Assembly (NCBI RefSeq): GCF_019029495.1
Contig: NZ_JAERQM010000002.1
Coordinates: forward strand, 124,001-188,000
DNA length: 64,000 nucleotides
DNA from: Falsiroseomonas oleicola
Lineage (GTDB): Bacteria > Pseudomonadota > Alphaproteobacteria > Acetobacterales > Acetobacteraceae
Direction of reading: 5' to 3'
Shown: piece by piece, positions 61,606 through 64,000 of the stretch
Layout of the letters: every line of letters starts with the position of its first letter
Position numbering within the stretch: position 1 is the first letter of the stretch
Made by a program: the position numbers and the translations under genes
The notes under the pieces: generated by a model
What the model saw: only the letters and a program-made list of their open reading frames with translations
What the model was told of the DNA's origin: nothing
The model's database searches: none

Positions 61606-61634
61606 GATATAGAACACAGGTCGAACAACTCCAA
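61606..61634 (-). promoter_or_regulatory. LexA-controlled promoter of the pentapeptide-uvrD operon
   Basis: On the minus strand TTGGAG (61634-61629) and TATATC (61611-61606) are spaced by exactly 17 bases. The spacer holds GTTC-GACCTGT-GTTC (61626-61612), a perfect GTTC-N7-GTTC LexA box. Transcription would begin near 61599, at the GTG chosen for the first gene. Confidence 0.83.
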
Positions 61635-61678
61635 CCTCTGACGTCCGCTTCCTTCTCTCCCCTGGCATCTGGGTTCCC

Positions 61679-62617
61679 TTGCTCCGTTTTCTCGAATGGT
61701 CAGCCCGCAAAGGCGGGGCGCTGTTGGGATTTGGTGTCTTCATCGGCGTGTTGCTGCCGCCCTTGGCCGCCGCGACACGGGATGTGGTGACGCCGGTCGT
61801 CGCCTGCCTGATGACATTGGTGTTGTTGCGGGTCGATTTCGGCCAGGTGCTTGGTTATCTGCGCCGGCCGCTGCTGGTGGCGGCGCTGCTGGGCTGGGTG
61901 TTGCTGGCCTGTCCGCTGCTGGTCTTCGCCATCGTCCGCATCCTGGGGTTCGAGGGGCCGCTCAGTGCCGCGGTGGTCATCATGGCGACGGGCTGCGCCG
62001 CCACATCCTCCCCGGCCTTCGCCCGGATGGTGGGGCTGGATGGGGAGATTTCACTGGTCGTCGCGGTGATCTCCACGCTGCTGGTGCCCTTCACCGCGCC
62101 GCCCTTGGCGCTCGGCCTGCTGGGGATCGACCTGGCGATCTCCCTGACCGGGCTGATGGCGCGGCTGTCCCTGGTGGTGGGGCTGCCGCTGCTGGTCTCC
62201 CTGGTGATCCGCCGGCTGGCGGGGCCGGCGCGGCTGGCGCGCTATGGCCGTGGCGTGGATGGGGCGGTGGTGCTGCTGGTGGTGTTCTACGGCTTCGGCG
62301 TGATGGATGGCGTGCAGGCCATGCTGCTGGCCGAGCCGCTCTGGGTTCTGGGTGGCATCGCGCTGGCCTTCGCCGGCAATTTCGGGCTGAACATCGCCAC
62401 CGCGCTGGTCTTCCTGAAGGTCGCCGGGGCGCGGGTGGCGCTGTCCGGCGGCCTGCTGTCGGGCAATCGCAACATGGCGCTGTATCTGGCGGTGCTGCCG
62501 GCGGCGACCGATGCGCGCATCCTTATGTTCTTCGCGCTGTGCCAGTTCCCGCTGTTCCTGTCCCCGGTGCTGCTGCGCCCTGTCTATGACCGGCTGCGCC
62601 TGCGCCTGTTGGATTGA
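61679..62617 (+). CDS. BASS-like (bile acid:sodium symporter superfamily) membrane transporter
   Basis: 312-residue membrane protein with nine or ten predicted helices. Suggestive stretches are IMATGCAATSSPAFARMVGL, in the position of the BASS helix-4 crossover, and LSGGLLSGNRNMALYLAVLP in the second repeat. The fold is a reasonable match to BASS/ArsB-like carriers, but the substrate is unknown. The start appears to be TTG 61679, only 11 bp from an ATG on the other strand; a slightly later start is possible. Divergent from the pentapeptide-uvrD operon. Confidence 0.68.
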   Translation: MLRFLEWSARKGGALLGFGVFIGVLLPPLAAATRDVVTPVVACLMTLVLLRVDFGQVLGYLRRPLLVAALLGWVLLACPLLVFAIVRILGFEGPLSAAVVIMATGCAATSSPAFARMVGLDGEISLVVAVISTLLVPFTAPPLALGLLGIDLAISLTGLMARLSLVVGLPLLVSLVIRRLAGPARLARYGRGVDGAVVLLVVFYGFGVMDGVQAMLLAEPLWVLGGIALAFAGNFGLNIATALVFLKVAGARVALSGGLLSGNRNMALYLAVLPAATDARILMFFALCQFPLFLSPVLLRPVYDRLRLRLLD

Positions 62618-62684
62618 GGCACCCCTTGCCGCCGCCTGATCCACGCCCTGTTATGGGACAGGAAGCGCAACAAGGAAGACTGGC

Positions 62685-63089
62685 ATGGCCTGGCCCGACC
62701 CGCATCGCCCTGGCGAGCCCGCCGACCCCTCCCGCCCCTGGCACTGGGTGGCGCGGATCGAGGATGGGGCGGCGGCCACGCCCCTGCCGATCGGCTGGAA
62801 TGGCGCATTGCGCAACTGGATGGTCTGGGACGGCAGCGCGGTCACGGCAGCCGAGGCGGCGCGCCGCTTCACCTATCTCGGCCCCTGCCTGACGCCGGCC
62901 GAGGCGCAGGCCAGGGCGGAGTCCGCGCCTGAGGAACCGCGCGGCCTGGCGGCGCTGGCCGCTTCCGCCACCCCGCCGCCGCCGCCCGCCATGGTGTTCC
63001 GCAAGGACGCGGTGCGGAACCACCTGCTGATCTTCGCCGGCACGCTGTTCGGCACCCTGTTTCTGGCGGAGAAGGTGATCCGCTGGTAG
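62685..63089 (+). CDS. Small protein with C-terminal membrane anchor, unknown function
   Basis: 134 residues. The soluble N-terminal part is Trp/Pro-rich (WPDPHRPGEPADPSRPWHWV) and contains IGWNGALRNWMVWDGS; a proline run leads to a single C-terminal helix HLLIFAGTLFGTLFLAEKV. No family recognised. AAGGAAG lies about 9 bases before the ATG, supporting translation. It is convergent with the TTT binding-protein gene, 7 bp away. Confidence 0.62.
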   Translation: MAWPDPHRPGEPADPSRPWHWVARIEDGAAATPLPIGWNGALRNWMVWDGSAVTAAEAARRFTYLGPCLTPAEAQARAESAPEEPRGLAALAASATPPPPPAMVFRKDAVRNHLLIFAGTLFGTLFLAEKVIRW

Positions 63090-63096
63090 CGGCGGG

Positions 63097-64000
63097 CTAT
63101 CCCGCGTTCTGCGGCCGGACCCCCGCGGCGCGGGCGGCGGCGCCCCATTTCTCCATCTCGGCCTGGACGAAGCCGCGGGTCTCATCGGGGTTCGAAGTGA
63201 CGACCTCCGCCCCGAGTTGCCGGTGGCGCGCCACCACATCGGGGCGCAGCACGGCGGCGGTGATCTCCCGGTGCAGCCGGTCCAGCACGGGCACCGGCAG
63301 GTTGGCCGGACCCATCACCATGCCCCAGGTGGAGGCCTCGAACCCCGCCACGCTTTCGCCCAGTGTCGGCACATCCGGCAATTGCGGCGCGCGGGTGGCG
63401 CCGGTGGTGGCCAAGGCCTTCAACGTGCCGGCCTGGATATGCGGCAGCGCGGCGGGAACGGTGTCGAACATGATGTCGACGCGCCCGGCGATCAGGTCGG
63501 GATGCGCCTGGGTCGAACCACGATAGGGCACATAGGTCATCTCGATGCCCGTCTGCTGGGCGAAGAGCACCGGCGCCAGCCGGACCACGCCCCCCGTGCC
63601 GGCGAAGGTCACATGGCCGGCCGGACTGGCCTTGGCATGCGCCACCAACTCCGACGGGGTGGAGGGCCCGAAGCTGCGCGCGGCGCAGAGCACCAGCGGG
63701 GTCTTCGTGGTCAGGCTGATGAAGGTGAAGTCCCGCATCGTGTCATAGGGCAGTCGGTAGAAGGCGGCGTTCACGGGATGGCCGACGGACACCAGGGCCA
63801 GCGTATGGCCATCGGCGGGCGCGCGCGCCACGACCTCCGTCCCGATGACGCCATCGGCGCCGGCGCGGTTTTCCACAGGCACCGCAACACCCATGGCCGC
63901 GGCCATGGGCTCCGCGATCAGCCGCGCGGTGATGTCGGAAACGCCCCCCGGCGTATAGGGCACCACGATCCGCACGGGGCGGGAAGGCCAGGCCTGGGCG
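63097..64000 (-). CDS. Bug-family tripartite tricarboxylate transporter binding protein (5' end outside window)
   Basis: The last 301 codons of a TctC/Bug-type periplasmic binding protein; the signal peptide lies beyond the window, and the visible part starts AQAWPSRPVRIVVPYTPGGV, just after a probable cleavage site. Family features are SDITARLIAEPMAAAMGVAV, VENRAGADGVIGTEVVARA, GRVDIMFDTVPAALPHIQAG and LKALATTGATRAPQLPDVPT. These proteins bind carboxylates for TctAB or for signalling; the ligand is unknown. No tctA/tctB genes are visible. Confidence 0.92.
   Translation of the reverse strand, partial: AQAWPSRPVRIVVPYTPGGVSDITARLIAEPMAAAMGVAVPVENRAGADGVIGTEVVARAPADGHTLALVSVGHPVNAAFYRLPYDTMRDFTFISLTTKTPLVLCAARSFGPSTPSELVAHAKASPAGHVTFAGTGGVVRLAPVLFAQQTGIEMTYVPYRGSTQAHPDLIAGRVDIMFDTVPAALPHIQAGTLKALATTGATRAPQLPDVPTLGESVAGFEASTWGMVMGPANLPVPVLDRLHREITAAVLRPDVVARHRQLGAEVVTSNPDETRGFVQAEMEKWGAAARAAGVRPQNAG

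Noticed and set aside
61078-61668. Longer pentapeptide-repeat protein starting at ATG 61668
   Set aside because: This start would put the -35, LexA box and -10 inside the coding region and create a 30-residue charged extension before the signal peptide. GTG 61599 fits both promoter and signal peptide better, though the ATG has a fair ribosome site.

Overview
The window is very GC-rich (about 70% by eye), with tightly packed genes, many ATGA/GTGA stop-start overlaps and frequent GTG or TTG starts. The two LexA boxes have the alphaproteobacterial form GTTC-N7-GTTC. Together with imuA-imuB-dnaE2, CarD, a FitAB-type VapBC, a Bug/TTT solute-binding protein and stacked GC-rich intergenic palindromes, this suggests a Rhodospirillales/Acetobacteraceae bacterium of the Roseomonas type. 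That assignment is an inference from gene content; no rRNA or other taxonomic marker is present.

Layout. 1-6244: chemotaxis operon (two tandem MCPs, CheW, CheR, CheB and an MCP-like coiled-coil protein); CheA and CheY are not in the window. 6289-11882: SOS mutagenesis cassette imuA-imuB-dnaE2 behind a LexA box. 11967-21265: iron/haem locus with a Fur-boxed TonB-dependent receptor and, across a second Fur box, a divergent SBP_bac_5 binding protein and a permease gene. The second permease is fused to both ATPase domains, followed by a HutX/ChuX/HemS-like protein and a PhyH-type dioxygenase. 21316-27013: DUF533 protein, enolase-superfamily enzyme, a repeat-filled gap, and a periplasmic binding protein divergent from a hybrid histidine kinase. 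27018-31205: serine protease, MFS transporter, cupin, and a copper-handling cluster (PCu(A)C, small exported protein, YcnI, DUF2946). 31300-37249: BI-1 membrane protein, deaminase, YbbA/YbbP-type ABC exporter divergent from TesA, and ThpR. 37256-40998: vapBC, cysD without cysN, CarD, FdxA and an S4 protein. 41002-48574: SUV3-like helicase with a repetitive tail, a HAMP-only membrane protein, a small membrane protein, an MFS transporter, a metallophosphoesterase and a lipid kinase. 48753-58555: aconitase, ccmAB, amidohydrolase plus an oligopeptide-type binding protein, SIMPL protein, DUF3052 protein and a GntR regulator. 58589-64000: an inverted array of hairpins, uvrD coupled to a LexA-controlled exported pentapeptide-repeat protein, a BASS-like transporter, a small membrane protein and a truncated TTT binding protein.

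The most notable units are: (i) a probable Fur-regulated haem uptake system that uses a Yej/Dpp-type ABC importer with a permease-ATPase-ATPase fusion, ending in a HutX-like protein; (ii) a LexA box lying exactly between the -35 and -10 of a promoter that would give a leaderless pentapeptide-repeat/uvrD mRNA; (iii) an interspersed repeat family that always begins 6-9 bp after the stop codon of a minus-strand gene; (iv) a chemotaxis-operon protein carrying two degenerate MCP tips in one chain. All starts and functions are read from sequence alone.
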